Part shown: positions 43,724 to 53,295 of the stretch, in pieces
Layout of the letters: each line of letters opens with the position of its first letter
Position numbering within the stretch: position 1 is the first letter of the stretch
From: JBGAHD01 sp044226395
GTDB taxonomy: Bacteria > Pseudomonadota > Gammaproteobacteria > Xanthomonadales > Ahniellaceae
Length of the DNA: 64,000 nt
Reading direction: 5' to 3'
Assembly: GCA_044226395.1 (NCBI GenBank)
Contig: JBGAHD010000002.1
Location: 1,116,001-1,180,000, forward strand
The notes under the pieces: generated by a model
What the model was told of the DNA's origin: nothing
Seen by the model: the letters and a program-made list of their open reading frames with translations, nothing else
Databases searched by the model: none
Made by a program: the position numbers and the translations under genes

Positions 43724-43752
43724 TTGCTGCCCCATATAACGCGGGGTACAGT
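43724..43752 (+). promoter_or_regulatory. Probable sigma-70 promoter of the mre operon
   Basis: -35 TTGCTG (43724-43729), a 17-base spacer and -10 TACAGT (43747-43752), 33 bases before the mreB start. The best promoter match noted in the window. Confidence 0.6.
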
Positions 43753-43785
43753 AACGCGCTTTTTCGCGGATCCCGCCTGAATATC

Positions 43786-44835
43786 ATGTTCTTCAAAAGC
43801 CTTCGCGGCGCTTTTTCCAATGATTTGTCCATCGACCTGGGCACGGCCAATACCCTGGTCTATGCGCGCGGGCAGGGCATCGTGCTCAATGAACCCTCGG
43901 TGGTGGCGATCCGTCAGGACCGCGGCCCCGGCGGCCCGCGCTCGGTCGCGGCCGTGGGCTGGGAGGCCAAGCGCATGCTCGGCCGCACCCCGGGCAATAT
44001 CGTCACCATCCGCCCGATGAAGGACGGCGTCATCGCCGACTTCACCATGGCCGAGGAAATGCTCCAGGCCTTCATCCGCAAGGTGCATCGCGCGCGCTTC
44101 CTGCGCCCGAGCCCGCGCGTGTTGATCTGCGTGCCGTATGGCTCGACCCAGGTCGAGCGGCGCGCGATCAAGGAATCGGCCGAAGGCGCTGGCGCGCGCG
44201 ACGTGTTCCTGATCGAAGAACCGATGGCCGCGGCGATTGGCGCGGGCATTCCCGTGCACGAGGCGCGCGGCTCGATGGTGCTCGACATCGGCGGCGGCAC
44301 CTCCGAAGTGGCGGTGATCTCGCTCAACGGCATCGTCTACGCGCAGAGCGTGCGCATCGGTGGCGACAAGTTCGACGAAGCCATCATCAACTACGTGCGC
44401 CGCAACCACGGCACCCTGATCGGCGAAACCACGGCCGAGCGCATCAAGATGGAAATCGGCTGCGCCTATCCGCAGTCCGAGGTCAAGGAAATCGAAGTGT
44501 CCGGCCGCAACCTCGCCGAGGGCGTGCCGCGCATGTTCACGATCAACTCCAACGAGATCCTCGAAGCCCTGCATGAGCCGCTGGCCGGCATCGTCAGCGC
44601 GGTCAAGGCGGCGCTGGAACAAACCCCGCCGGAGCTGTGCTCCGACGTGGCCGAGCGCGGCATCGTGCTCACCGGTGGCGGCGCCCTGCTGCGCGATCTG
44701 GACAAGCTGCTGTCGGAAGAAACCGGCCTGCACGTGCAAGTCGCCGATGATCCGCTGACCTGCGTCGCCCGCGGTGGCGGTCGCGCGCTGGAGCTGATCG
44801 ATCTGCACGGCAGCGAGTTCTTCGCGCCGGAATGA
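43786..44835 (+). CDS. mreB: Rod shape-determining protein MreB
   Basis: 349 residues. The actin fold signatures are SIDLGTANTLVYARGQGIVL, VCVPYG-type ICVPYGSTQVERRAIKES, MVLDIGGGTSEVAVISL and GIVLTGGGALLRDLDKLL. MreB forms membrane-bound filaments that guide the elongasome. The start is ATG 43786 (MFFKSLRGAFSNDLSIDLGT). It is the first gene of the mreBCD-mrdAB block. Confidence 0.98.
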   Translation: MFFKSLRGAFSNDLSIDLGTANTLVYARGQGIVLNEPSVVAIRQDRGPGGPRSVAAVGWEAKRMLGRTPGNIVTIRPMKDGVIADFTMAEEMLQAFIRKVHRARFLRPSPRVLICVPYGSTQVERRAIKESAEGAGARDVFLIEEPMAAAIGAGIPVHEARGSMVLDIGGGTSEVAVISLNGIVYAQSVRIGGDKFDEAIINYVRRNHGTLIGETTAERIKMEIGCAYPQSEVKEIEVSGRNLAEGVPRMFTINSNEILEALHEPLAGIVSAVKAALEQTPPELCSDVAERGIVLTGGGALLRDLDKLLSEETGLHVQVADDPLTCVARGGGRALELIDLHGSEFFAPE

Positions 44836-44975
44836 GATGAACCCGGTCCGTCGCGCCCGCGCATGCCCGAACCCGTCGGCGCCGCGCGCGCGCCGGCCCC
44901 GTCGTCGGCTGACGGCGTCGTCCTCCACCCACGGCCGCTAAGCCCGCGCCGCCCACGCCACGCAGGGGAAAACGC

Positions 44976-45974
44976 TTGGCCGGCAGTTCCACCGACTCCG
45001 CTCCGCTGTTCGCCGAGGGTCACACCAGCACCCTGCGCCTGTCGGGGTATCTGATCCTGGCGGCGGTGCTGATGGTGGCCGACTATCGCGGCCGCTATCT
45101 CGACGCGGTGCGGCGCGCGGCCGAATCCCTGATCGGTCCGGTGTACTGGCTCGCCGCCGCGCCTTCGCGCACCTATGCCACCGTGCGTGGCGTGGTCGCC
45201 GATCGCGAAGTGCTATCGGCCGACAATCGTCGCCTGCGCGAGCAACTGCTGCTGGCCGAGGCGCGCCTGGCGCGACTGGCCGCGGTACAGGATCAGAACG
45301 GCGAATTGCGCGAACTGCTCGAAGCGCGCACGAAGTTGGGGCTCAAGGCTCAGCTCGCCGAGTTGATCGATGTCGATCTCGATCCGTTCCGGCACCGCAT
45401 CTTGCTCGATGTCGGCGCCCGCGATGGTATTCGCGTCGGCCAGGCGGTGATCGATTCGCGCGGGGTCATGGGCCAAGTCGTGGCCGTGCATCCCGAGCGC
45501 GCGGAGATGATCCTGCTCACCGATGCCAGTCACGCCATTCCCGTGCGCGTGGCCCGCAGCGGCTTGCGCACGATCGCCTACGGCACGGGCGATATCGACA
45601 CATTGCGTCTGCCACACATTCCGTTCAGCGCCGACATTCGCGTCGGCGATGAGCTGCTGACCTCGGGCCTGGGCGGCAATTTTCCCGCGGGCTTGTCGGT
45701 GGGCACGGTGCGTCAGGTCACGCCCGATGATTCGGCGACCTTCGTGCTCGCGGTCGCTTCGCCCAGCGCCGGTATGTCGCGCAGCGGCGAAGTGCTGGTG
45801 CTGCACGACGAGCGCGAGCGCCTGAACGCGCCGGGCGGCGACGCGATCGACTTCGTCGGCCCACCGGAAGTCTTGAGCGCCGCGCGCCCGTCCGCGCCCG
45901 AAACCGCGCCCGCGCCCAAGCCCGCGACGACGCCCGAACCTTCGACCCCGCCGCCACCGGAGCGTCCGCGATGA
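44976..45974 (+). CDS. mreC: Rod shape-determining protein MreC
   Basis: 332 residues. One N-terminal membrane helix (LSGYLILAAVLMVADYRGRY), a coiled coil (DNRRLREQLLLAEARLARLA) and two beta-barrel domains with GVMGQVVAVHPERAEMILLT, followed by a long Pro-rich tail. MreC links PBP2 and MreD to MreB in the periplasm. The start is TTG at 44976, with GCAGGGGAAAA upstream; ATG codons in frame are too far downstream. It overlaps mreD by ATGA. Confidence 0.93.
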   Translation: MAGSSTDSAPLFAEGHTSTLRLSGYLILAAVLMVADYRGRYLDAVRRAAESLIGPVYWLAAAPSRTYATVRGVVADREVLSADNRRLREQLLLAEARLARLAAVQDQNGELRELLEARTKLGLKAQLAELIDVDLDPFRHRILLDVGARDGIRVGQAVIDSRGVMGQVVAVHPERAEMILLTDASHAIPVRVARSGLRTIAYGTGDIDTLRLPHIPFSADIRVGDELLTSGLGGNFPAGLSVGTVRQVTPDDSATFVLAVASPSAGMSRSGEVLVLHDERERLNAPGGDAIDFVGPPEVLSAARPSAPETAPAPKPATTPEPSTPPPPERPR

Positions 45975-46462
45975 ATCGCCAACGCACCGCCGGCATCGTC
46001 TTTTGGGGCAGTCTCGTCGCGGGCTTGCTGCTGACGCTCGTCGCGCTGCCCGAACCGTTGCGGCCGTTTCGGCCGTTCATACCTGGCTTGCTGGTGATCT
46101 ATTGGGCCCTGGAAGCGCCCGATCGCATCGGTCTGGGTTTCGCGTTTTGTCTGGGCGTGGTCGGCGACCTGGTCAGCGGTTCGCTGATCGGCGAGCAGGC
46201 GCTGCGCCTGGCCGTGATCGCCTTCATCGTGCTGCGGCTGCGGCCGCGCATGCGCTTCTTTCCGATGCTGCAGCAATCGCTGGCGGTGCTGGCCCTGTTG
46301 GTCAACGACCGCGTGGTGATGTTGATGGTGCGTCTGCTCTCGGGCGATCCCTGGCCCGATTGGACGTTCTGGGTCGGGCCGCTCGGCGGCATGCTGATGT
46401 GGCCGTGGATGTTCCTGCTGCTCGATGTGCTGCGTCAGCGCGCGCGGCCGCGCGATGCATGA
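45971..46462 (+). CDS. mreD: Rod shape-determining protein MreD
   Basis: 163 residues, five membrane helices (GIVFWGSLVAGLLLTLVALP; GFAFCLGVVGDLVSGSLIGE), a typical MreD. It works with MreC in the elongasome. It overlaps mreC at its start and mrdA at its end, both by ATGA. Confidence 0.93.
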   Translation: MNRQRTAGIVFWGSLVAGLLLTLVALPEPLRPFRPFIPGLLVIYWALEAPDRIGLGFAFCLGVVGDLVSGSLIGEQALRLAVIAFIVLRLRPRMRFFPMLQQSLAVLALLVNDRVVMLMVRLLSGDPWPDWTFWVGPLGGMLMWPWMFLLLDVLRQRARPRDA

Positions 46463-48330
46463 ACGTGTCCCGCTTCGGTCGTCGTCACGTCAAGGAAGCG
46501 CAGTCGGAAACGGCGCTGTTTCGTCGGCGCGCGCTGGCGGGTTTCCTGATCATCGCGTTGGCGTTGTGCGTGTTGCTGGGGCGATTCTTCTATCTGCAGG
46601 TGATGCTGCACGATGAGTTTCACGGCCGCTCCGAGGCCAATCGCATCAAGACGCGGCCGCTGCCGCCTTCGCGCGGGCTGATCTACGACCGCAACGGCAA
46701 GTTGCTGGCCGAGAACACGCCGCAGTATCGCCTGGAGATCACCGCCGAGCAGACCAAGGACGTCGACGCCACGCTGGAGCGTCTGCGCCAGTTGATCGAC
46801 ATCAGCGACGATGATCTGCAGCGCTTCGGCGAACTGCGCTCGATCAAGCGCCGCTTCGATGGCGTGCCGATCAAGTTTCAGCTGAGCGAGGACGAAGTCG
46901 CGCGCTTCGCCGTGCATCGGCACGAGTTCCCCGGCGTCGACGTGGTGCCTTACCTCACGCGCTATTACCCGATGGGCGATTTGCTCACGCACGTCGTGGG
47001 CTATGTCGGCCGCATCGACGTGGGCGATCGCGAGCGTTTGGACGCCGGCCAGTACGCCGGCCTGTCGCACATCGGCAAGACGGGCATCGAGCGCTACTAC
47101 GAGAAAATCCTGCTCGGCGAAGCGGGCTACGAACAGGTCGAGACCGATGCCCAGGGCCGCGCGTTGCGCGTGCTCGAGCCGCGCGTGCCGCCACATCAGG
47201 GCCATAACCTCTATCTCACCATCGACGCCGATCTGCAGCGCGCCGCGGTGAAGGCTTTCGACGGTCGACCCGGCGCGGCCGTGGCCATCGATCCGCGCAA
47301 TGGCGAAGTGCTGGCCATGGTCAGCCTGCCGAGCTTCGATCCCAACCCCTTCGTCAACGGCATTTCGCGCAAGGGCTATCAAGATCTGCTCAATGCCGCG
47401 TATCGGCCGCTGTTCAATCGCACCTTGCAGGGCGGTTACGAGCCGGGCTCGACGATGAAGCCCTTCATCGGTCTGGCGGGTTTGGAACTGGGCGTGCGCA
47501 AGGCCAGCGACACCGTGCTGTCGACCGGCACCTACAGCCTGCCCAACATGCAAGGCGTGGTGTGGCGCGATTGGCGTCGCGGCGGCCACGGCGTGGTGGA
47601 TTTGAGAGAGGCCTTGGCGCAGTCGGTCAATACGTATTTCTACAAGCTCGCGGTCGATATCGGCATCGATCGGCTGGGCAGTTATCTGTCTCAGTTCGGT
47701 TTTGGCAAGGCCACGGGCATCGATCTCAATGGCGAGGCCGAGGGCCTGCTGCCTTCGCGCGCGTGGAAACGCGCGACGCAGAACAAGGATTGGTATCCGG
47801 GCGAGACCGTGATCGCCGGCATCGGCCAGGGCTATTGGGTGGTGACGCCGATCCAATTGGCCTCGGCGCTGGCGACGCTCGCGGCCGGTGGCGAGCGCCA
47901 CACGCCGCACTTGGTGCGCGCCACGCAAAACGGCATGAACGCCGAACGCGACGCCATGCCCTTGCCGCCAGCCACGCCGACCTTCGTGCGCGATCCGGCC
48001 AATCTCGCGGCCGTGCGCGAGGGCATGATCGCGGTGATGCACGGGCCCACGGGCACGGCGCGCGCCTCGGGACTCAACAGTCCTTTCTTGATCGCGGGCA
48101 AGAGCGGCACGGCGCAGCAATTTCGACGCAAGGACAACACTGAGTACGACGAGACGCGCGTGGCCGAGCATCTGCGCCATCAGGCGTTGTTCGTGGCCTA
48201 TGCGCCGGCGGATGATCCGCGCATCGCCGTGGCCGTGGTGGTCGAGCACGGTTCCAGCGGTTCCAAGGCCGCCGCGCCGGTGGCGCGCGCGATCCTCGAC
48301 GCGTATTTGAACAAGGCGCCGACGCCATGA
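46459..48330 (+). CDS. mrdA: Penicillin-binding protein 2 (peptidoglycan transpeptidase)
   Basis: About 623 residues. One membrane helix near 27-48, a pedestal dimerisation domain (PSRGLIYDRNGKLLAENTPQ) and a transpeptidase domain with catalytic Ser331 and Lys334 (EPGSTMKPF), SVN at 389-391 and KSGTAQQ near 540. It cross-links new peptidoglycan during elongation together with RodA. The start at 46459 overlaps the mreD stop (ATGA). Confidence 0.97.
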   Translation: MNVSRFGRRHVKEAQSETALFRRRALAGFLIIALALCVLLGRFFYLQVMLHDEFHGRSEANRIKTRPLPPSRGLIYDRNGKLLAENTPQYRLEITAEQTKDVDATLERLRQLIDISDDDLQRFGELRSIKRRFDGVPIKFQLSEDEVARFAVHRHEFPGVDVVPYLTRYYPMGDLLTHVVGYVGRIDVGDRERLDAGQYAGLSHIGKTGIERYYEKILLGEAGYEQVETDAQGRALRVLEPRVPPHQGHNLYLTIDADLQRAAVKAFDGRPGAAVAIDPRNGEVLAMVSLPSFDPNPFVNGISRKGYQDLLNAAYRPLFNRTLQGGYEPGSTMKPFIGLAGLELGVRKASDTVLSTGTYSLPNMQGVVWRDWRRGGHGVVDLREALAQSVNTYFYKLAVDIGIDRLGSYLSQFGFGKATGIDLNGEAEGLLPSRAWKRATQNKDWYPGETVIAGIGQGYWVVTPIQLASALATLAAGGERHTPHLVRATQNGMNAERDAMPLPPATPTFVRDPANLAAVREGMIAVMHGPTGTARASGLNSPFLIAGKSGTAQQFRRKDNTEYDETRVAEHLRHQALFVAYAPADDPRIAVAVVVEHGSSGSKAAAPVARAILDAYLNKAPTP

Positions 48331-49442
48331 GGCCCTGGCTCGTGCGTTTGGCGCGCTGGCGCGATCGACTGCTCAAGCGGCAGATGCTCGACATTCCGCT
48401 GACCTCGGCCTTGTTGTTGCTGTGCGCGGTGGGCTTGACCGTGTTGTACAGCGCGAGCGGTCATTCGCTCGATCAGATGCTGGCGCAGGCGATGCGCTTC
48501 GGCCTGGGCCTGGGCGTGATGTACGTGCTCTCGCGCATTCCGCCAGCGATCCTGCGCAGTTGGACGCCGTGGTTTTACTTCGGCACCTTGGGCTTGTTGT
48601 TGCTGGTGACCTTGTTCGGTGAAGGCCGCGGCGCGCATCGCTGGCTGGATCTGGGCGTGCTGCGCTTCCAGCCTTCGGAGCTGGCCAAGCTGAGCCTGCC
48701 GATGATGGTCGCGTGGTATCTGCACGATCGGCCCTTGCCGCCGTCGTGGTGGTCGCTGGCGGTGTCGCTGACCTTGATCGCCGTGCCGGCCGGACTGATC
48801 GCCGAGCAACCGGACTTGGGCACGGCGCTGCTGGTCGGCGTGGCCGGTGTCTTTGCGATCTTCCTGGCGGGGCTGTCGTGGTGGCGCATTGGTCTGTTCG
48901 CGGGCCTGGGCGCGGCGGCCGCGCCGATCGCCTGGCAGTTCATGCACGAATATCAGCGCAATCGCATCCGCATGTTCCTCGACCCCGAGGCCGATCCCCT
49001 GGGCAATGGCTGGAACATCATCCAGGCCAAGATCGCGGTCGGCTCGGGCGGCGTGCTGGGCAAGGGCTTCGGCATGAGCACCCAGGCGCAGCTGGATTTT
49101 CTGCCCGAGCACACGACGGATTTCATTTTCGCCGTGTTTTCCGAGGAATTCGGCCTGATCGGCGTGATCTGCGTGGTCGCGCTGTACTTGTTCATCATCG
49201 GCCGCGGCCTGTGGATCGCGGCCAACGCGCGCGATACCTACTCGCGCCTGCTGGCGGGCTCGATCTCGATGACCTTCTTCGTCTACGTCATGGTCAACGG
49301 CGGCATGATCTCGGGCCTGCTGCCCGTGGTCGGCGTGCCCATGCCCCTAATCAGCTATGGCGGCACCTCGGCGGTGAGTTTGCTCGGCGCGTTCGGAATC
49401 TTGCTGTCGATCCAGGCGCATCGGCGCCTGGTCGCGCCGTGA
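48327..49442 (+). CDS. rodA: Peptidoglycan polymerase RodA (SEDS family)
   Basis: 371 residues with about ten membrane helices. SEDS signatures include GAHRWLDLGVLRFQPSELAK, the loop Asp region AEQPDLGTALLVG and the end signature GMISGLLPVVGVPMPLISYG. RodA is the glycosyltransferase partner of PBP2. It overlaps the mrdA stop (ATGA). Confidence 0.97.
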   Translation: MRPWLVRLARWRDRLLKRQMLDIPLTSALLLLCAVGLTVLYSASGHSLDQMLAQAMRFGLGLGVMYVLSRIPPAILRSWTPWFYFGTLGLLLLVTLFGEGRGAHRWLDLGVLRFQPSELAKLSLPMMVAWYLHDRPLPPSWWSLAVSLTLIAVPAGLIAEQPDLGTALLVGVAGVFAIFLAGLSWWRIGLFAGLGAAAAPIAWQFMHEYQRNRIRMFLDPEADPLGNGWNIIQAKIAVGSGGVLGKGFGMSTQAQLDFLPEHTTDFIFAVFSEEFGLIGVICVVALYLFIIGRGLWIAANARDTYSRLLAGSISMTFFVYVMVNGGMISGLLPVVGVPMPLISYGGTSAVSLLGAFGILLSIQAHRRLVAP

Positions 49443-49498
49443 GCGCGCGGAACCTCGGCCGCTCGCGTTTTTCTAACGTCTGTCGCGCCGTGCTCGGC

Positions 49499-49504
49499 TA
49501 GAAT
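49499..49504 (+). promoter_or_regulatory. Possible -10 element just upstream of mltB
   Basis: TAGAAT followed by CCGCCCCC, only eight bases before the mltB ATG. Transcription from it would give a mRNA with almost no leader and no ribosome site. mltB may also be read through from rodA. Confidence 0.35.
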
Positions 49505-49512
49505 CCGCCCCC

Positions 49513-50556
49513 ATGCGATTGCCTATTTCGTGTTTGATCTTCGCCCTGGCCGCGTTCGCGGCCGGTCCCGTCGCCGCCGATACCGCCGGCGCCAAGCCGT
49601 CCCGACACGCGCCCAAGCCCCATCCGGGTCAGCGCGAGTTCGTGGCCGAAGTGCTGGCCGAGGCCAAGGCCGCGCGGCCCGATCTCGATCGCGCCGGTGT
49701 CGAATCCCTGCTGGCGCAAGCGCGCTATCAGCAATCGATCATCGATGCGATGGCGCGCCCGGCCGAGGCCAAGCCCTGGCGCGACTATCGACCGATCTTC
49801 ATCACCGACAAGCGCATCGCCGACGGCGTGCAGTTCTATCGCGACAACGCGGCGCTGCTCGAGGATGTCGCCAAGCGCTACGGCGTGCCGCCGGAAATCA
49901 TCGTCGCGATCATCGGCGTGGAAACCAACTACGGTCGCTTGACCGGCAAGTATCGCGTCATCGATGCGCTCGCGACGCTGGCGTTCTATTACCCGCAGCG
50001 CGCGCCGTATTTCCGCGGCGAGCTCAAGCAGTTGTTGCTGCTACCGCCGGGCGAATTCCCGCAGCCGATCGAGCAATTGATGGGTTCGTATGCCGGCGCC
50101 ATGGGCTGGGGTCAATTCATGCCCACGAGCTTCGCCAAGTTCGCGCGCGACGATGACGGCGACACGCGCATCGATCTGTGGGCTTCCAAGCCCGACATCT
50201 TCGCCAGCATCGCCAACTACTTCGTCGGCCACGGCTGGGTGACGGGCGAGCCCGTGGCGATGCCGGCCGAACTCGGCGACGAACCGCGCGGCATCGCGCC
50301 GGCGAATTCCGAGCCGGTGTACTCGGTCGGCCAACTCGCCGATTGGGGTTATCACGCGGTCGGTGGCGAGAAGGATCCCAATCGCCTGGCGACTTTGTTG
50401 AAGCTCGAAGGTCCGGTCGGCACCGAATATTGGATCACGCATCAGAACTTCTTCGTGATCACGCGCTACAACCGCAGCCCGCTGTACGCCATGGCCGTGT
50501 ATCAGCTGTCCCAGGCCATCGCGGCGCAGGCGCGCGCCGAGGTTCCGCGGTCCTGA
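49513..50556 (+). CDS. mltB: Lytic murein transglycosylase B
   Basis: 347 residues. A signal peptide (MRLPISCLIFALAAFAAGPV), then the SLT_2 domain with catalytic Glu137 (IIGVETNYGRLTGKYRV) and LMGSYAGAMGWGQFMPTSF. It cleaves glycan strands to 1,6-anhydro ends in the periplasm. There is no lipobox Cys as in the E. coli protein, so it may be soluble. Confidence 0.95.
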   Translation: MRLPISCLIFALAAFAAGPVAADTAGAKPSRHAPKPHPGQREFVAEVLAEAKAARPDLDRAGVESLLAQARYQQSIIDAMARPAEAKPWRDYRPIFITDKRIADGVQFYRDNAALLEDVAKRYGVPPEIIVAIIGVETNYGRLTGKYRVIDALATLAFYYPQRAPYFRGELKQLLLLPPGEFPQPIEQLMGSYAGAMGWGQFMPTSFAKFARDDDGDTRIDLWASKPDIFASIANYFVGHGWVTGEPVAMPAELGDEPRGIAPANSEPVYSVGQLADWGYHAVGGEKDPNRLATLLKLEGPVGTEYWITHQNFFVITRYNRSPLYAMAVYQLSQAIAAQARAEVPRS

Positions 50557-50564
50557 CGTGAACG

Positions 50565-51545
50565 ATGCGGCCGGAGCGGCTAGCGCGGATCGTGATGGTG
50601 GCGCTGGCGGCGATGCTTGGCCTGTCGGCTTGCGCGCATCACCCCAAGCGGCACGCGCCGGCGCCGCGCGTCGAGCGTCATCACGCCGCGCGCGCGCCGA
50701 CGGTCACCGCGCAGGCGCGCACGCCGCACGCGCCACCCGAGTCCGGCGATCAGATCATGGATGGCGGGCCGCCCGTGCCGCCCGATGTCAGTCGCGTGCC
50801 CGAGCCCGTGCCGCGCGTCGAGCCGTTGGCGGCCTATGGCAACAAATCGCCGTACACGGTGCTGGGCAAGACGTATTCGGTGTTGCCTTCGAGCCGTGGC
50901 TTCGTGCAGCGGGGCATCGCGTCGTGGTACGGCACCAAGTTTCATGGTCGGCTGACCTCGTCGCGCGAGCCGTACGACATGTATCAGCTCACCGCCGCGC
51001 ACAAGACCTTGCCGTTGCCGACCTTCGCGCGCGTGACCAATCTCGAGAACGGGCGCAGCATCGTGGTGCGGATCAACGATCGCGGGCCGTTTCATCAGGA
51101 CCGCATCATCGATCTGTCTTACGCGGCGGCGATCAAGCTCGGCATTCATGCCAAGGGCACGGGTCGCGTGGAAGTGCGCGCGATCGATCCCGGTCGACCG
51201 GGCTCGGATCGCTTGCCCACCGCGCCGATCGCGGCGGAGCCCGCGTCGACGCCGCGCGCGCCCGCCGCGTCATCGCCAGCGTCTCCCGCGCCATCGACAT
51301 CTGCCTCGTCGCGGTCAGTTTTTCTTCAGGTCGGCGCCTTCAATGAGCGCGACAATGCCAGCCGTGTCGCGCGGCGTCTGCGCGAAGCCGACATCAAGAA
51401 CGTGTTTCTTGATCAGACGCTGCGCGGGATTCATCTGATTCATCGCGTGCGCATCGGGCCGGTGCGCGGGCAAGACCGTATCGAGGCCCTGCGCGCGCGC
51501 CTGCGCGATCTGGGTTTCGGCAGTATTTCCATCACGGAGGAGTGA
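50565..51545 (+). CDS. rlpA: RlpA family lytic transglycosylase with SPOR domain
   Basis: 326 residues. Lipobox Cys23 (MLGLSAC), a disordered Pro/Arg region, the double-psi beta-barrel with GIASWYGTKFHGRLTSSREP and VVRINDRGPFHQDRIIDLSY carrying the catalytic Asp, and a C-terminal SPOR domain (FLQVGAFNERDNASRVARRL) that binds denuded glycans at the septum. It starts 9 bases after the mltB stop and 42 bases before dacA, so the three genes are co-transcribed. Confidence 0.94.
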   Translation: MRPERLARIVMVALAAMLGLSACAHHPKRHAPAPRVERHHAARAPTVTAQARTPHAPPESGDQIMDGGPPVPPDVSRVPEPVPRVEPLAAYGNKSPYTVLGKTYSVLPSSRGFVQRGIASWYGTKFHGRLTSSREPYDMYQLTAAHKTLPLPTFARVTNLENGRSIVVRINDRGPFHQDRIIDLSYAAAIKLGIHAKGTGRVEVRAIDPGRPGSDRLPTAPIAAEPASTPRAPAASSPASPAPSTSASSRSVFLQVGAFNERDNASRVARRLREADIKNVFLDQTLRGIHLIHRVRIGPVRGQDRIEALRARLRDLGFGSISITEE

Positions 51546-51587
51546 TCCTCCGCCCCGTTTGGGGTGTTTTCTTTCGAGGTGTGTTCG

Positions 51588-52790
51588 ATGATCGTGTTTC
51601 GTACCTTGTTCGTGTTCGCGGCGCTCGCGCCGGCCGCCCTGCTGGCGCAGACGCCCACGCCGCAACCCGCGCCCGCCGCGCCGGTCGCCGCCGCGCCCGC
51701 GAACGCGCCGGTGCCGCCACCGCCGACCCTGAGCGCCAAGTCCTATGTGCTAATGGACTTCGTCACCGGCCAAGTGCTCGCGGCCAAGGACGCCGACGCG
51801 CGCGTCGAGCCCGCGAGCATCACCAAGGTCATGACGTCCTACGTGGTCTCGGCCGAATTGGCCCTGGGCAAGATCAAGATGGACGACCCGGTGTTCATCA
51901 GCGAAAACGCCTGGCGTGGCGGCGGCGCGGGCACGGATGGCTCGACCAGCTTCCTGCCGGTCAATCAGAACGTGCCGCTGAAGGATTTGCTGTACGGCAT
52001 GATCATTCAGTCGGGCAACGATGCCTCGATCGCGCTGGCCGAACACGTCGGCGGCAGCGAAGAGACCTTCGTGCAGATGATGAACGACTACGCCGGCAAG
52101 CTCGGCCTGGTCAACACGCATTTCGCCAACGCGCATGGCCTGTCGGCGCCCGATCACTATTCGACGGCGCATGACATTGCCCTGTTGTCGCGCGCGCTGA
52201 TTCGCGACTATCCGCAGGATTACGCGATTTACGCGATCAAGGAATTCACCTACAACGGCATCGCCCAGCACAACCGCAATACCTTGTTGTGGCGCGACGC
52301 CAGCGTCGATGGCATCAAGACCGGCCATCATTCCGCCGCGGGCTTTTGCTTGTCGGCCTCGGCCAAGCGCGGCGACACGCGCCTGATCGCCGTGGTCATG
52401 GGCACGGCCAGCGAAAAGATCCGCGCCGACGAGGCGCAGGCGCTGTTGAACTACGGCTTCCGCTTCTTTGAAACCCACAAGCTCTACACCGCTGGCCAGC
52501 AAGTCGCTGAGCCCGAGTTGTGGAAGGGCGAAGCGATCAAGGCCAGCCTCGGCGTCGCTTCGGAAGCGCTGGTCACGATCCCGCGCGGCGGCTACGAGCG
52601 CCTCAAGGCCACGATGAACGTGCCCAAGCCCCTGCTCGCGCCGCTGACCAAGGGCCAGCAGGTCGGCACGCTGACCGTGGCGCTCGACGGCAAGACCGTG
52701 CTCGAAGTGCCCCTGGTGGCCTTGCAGGATTATCCCGAAGGCGGCTTCTTCAAGCGGCTGTCGGACGCGGTGTGGTTGTGGTTTGAATAG
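51588..52790 (+). CDS. dacA: D-alanyl-D-alanine carboxypeptidase (PBP5/6 family)
   Basis: About 400 residues. A signal peptide (MIVFRTLFVFAALAPAALLA), a Pro/Ala linker, then the peptidase with Ser77 and Lys80 (EPASITKVM), SGN at 142-144 and KTG near 243, followed by the C-terminal beta domain and an amphipathic membrane anchor (GGFFKRLSDAVWLWFE). It trims the fifth residue of the stem peptides. ATG 51588 is preferred to 51564 because the signal starts there. Confidence 0.96.
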   Translation: MIVFRTLFVFAALAPAALLAQTPTPQPAPAAPVAAAPANAPVPPPPTLSAKSYVLMDFVTGQVLAAKDADARVEPASITKVMTSYVVSAELALGKIKMDDPVFISENAWRGGGAGTDGSTSFLPVNQNVPLKDLLYGMIIQSGNDASIALAEHVGGSEETFVQMMNDYAGKLGLVNTHFANAHGLSAPDHYSTAHDIALLSRALIRDYPQDYAIYAIKEFTYNGIAQHNRNTLLWRDASVDGIKTGHHSAAGFCLSASAKRGDTRLIAVVMGTASEKIRADEAQALLNYGFRFFETHKLYTAGQQVAEPELWKGEAIKASLGVASEALVTIPRGGYERLKATMNVPKPLLAPLTKGQQVGTLTVALDGKTVLEVPLVALQDYPEGGFFKRLSDAVWLWFE

Positions 52791-52809
52791 GTCTGACCGC
52801 GTGGCTCGC

Positions 52810-52834
52810 GACGCGCGCGCGTGAAGCGCGCGTC
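52810..52834. repeat. Hairpin with TGAAGCGCGCGTCAC core (REP-like)
   Basis: GACGCGCGC and GCGCGCGTC form a 9-base perfect stem with a 7-base loop (GCGTGAA), about 20 bases after the dacA stop; outer bases GTGGC/GCCAC extend the symmetry. The core repeats that at 14440-14462. It may terminate the dacA transcript. Confidence 0.5.
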
Positions 52835-53022
52835 ACGCCGGCCACTGTCGCCACAACGATCTGCGAAAACGGTATTTGGATTCGGGGCCGCGTTCTTGTG
52901 AAATCGACGTCGCGACGCGCGCTCCCGCCTTGCGCCCGTGCAAAGTCGACTGGCGCGCGGGCACGGGCGTCGCGCGGCGGCGTGGTCTTTACTCGCGGGG
53001 GTCGCGCCCCCATTCTGTGGCG

Positions 53023-53295
53023 ATGAACGAATCCAACAGCGAGCGTGGTTTTCAGTTTCCCGGGACCTTCGAGATCACGGCCTTCGGCGCCGCCGCGGCG
53101 GAGTTGGAAGCCGTGGTGCTGAGCGAATTGATCGCCGTCGGCGTGCGTCCCGACGTCGGCAGCGTGCGCCATCGGCCGTCGAACGCGGGCCGCTATCTGG
53201 CGGTGACCGTGAGTTTCTGGTGCGCCGATCGCGGCCTGTACGAGCAGGCCTACGCGCGATTGCGCGCGCATCCCGCGGTGCGCATGACCTTGTGA
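53023..53295 (+). CDS. ybeD: YbeD/DUF493 family protein
   Basis: 90 residues. A ferredoxin-like fold regulator domain seen from FQFPGTFEITAFGAAAAELE to ADRGLYEQAYARLRAHPAVR. This family sits between dacA and lipB in many gammaproteobacteria; it resembles allosteric regulatory domains but its job is not established. Its stop overlaps the lipB GTG start. Confidence 0.92.
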   Translation: MNESNSERGFQFPGTFEITAFGAAAAELEAVVLSELIAVGVRPDVGSVRHRPSNAGRYLAVTVSFWCADRGLYEQAYARLRAHPAVRMTL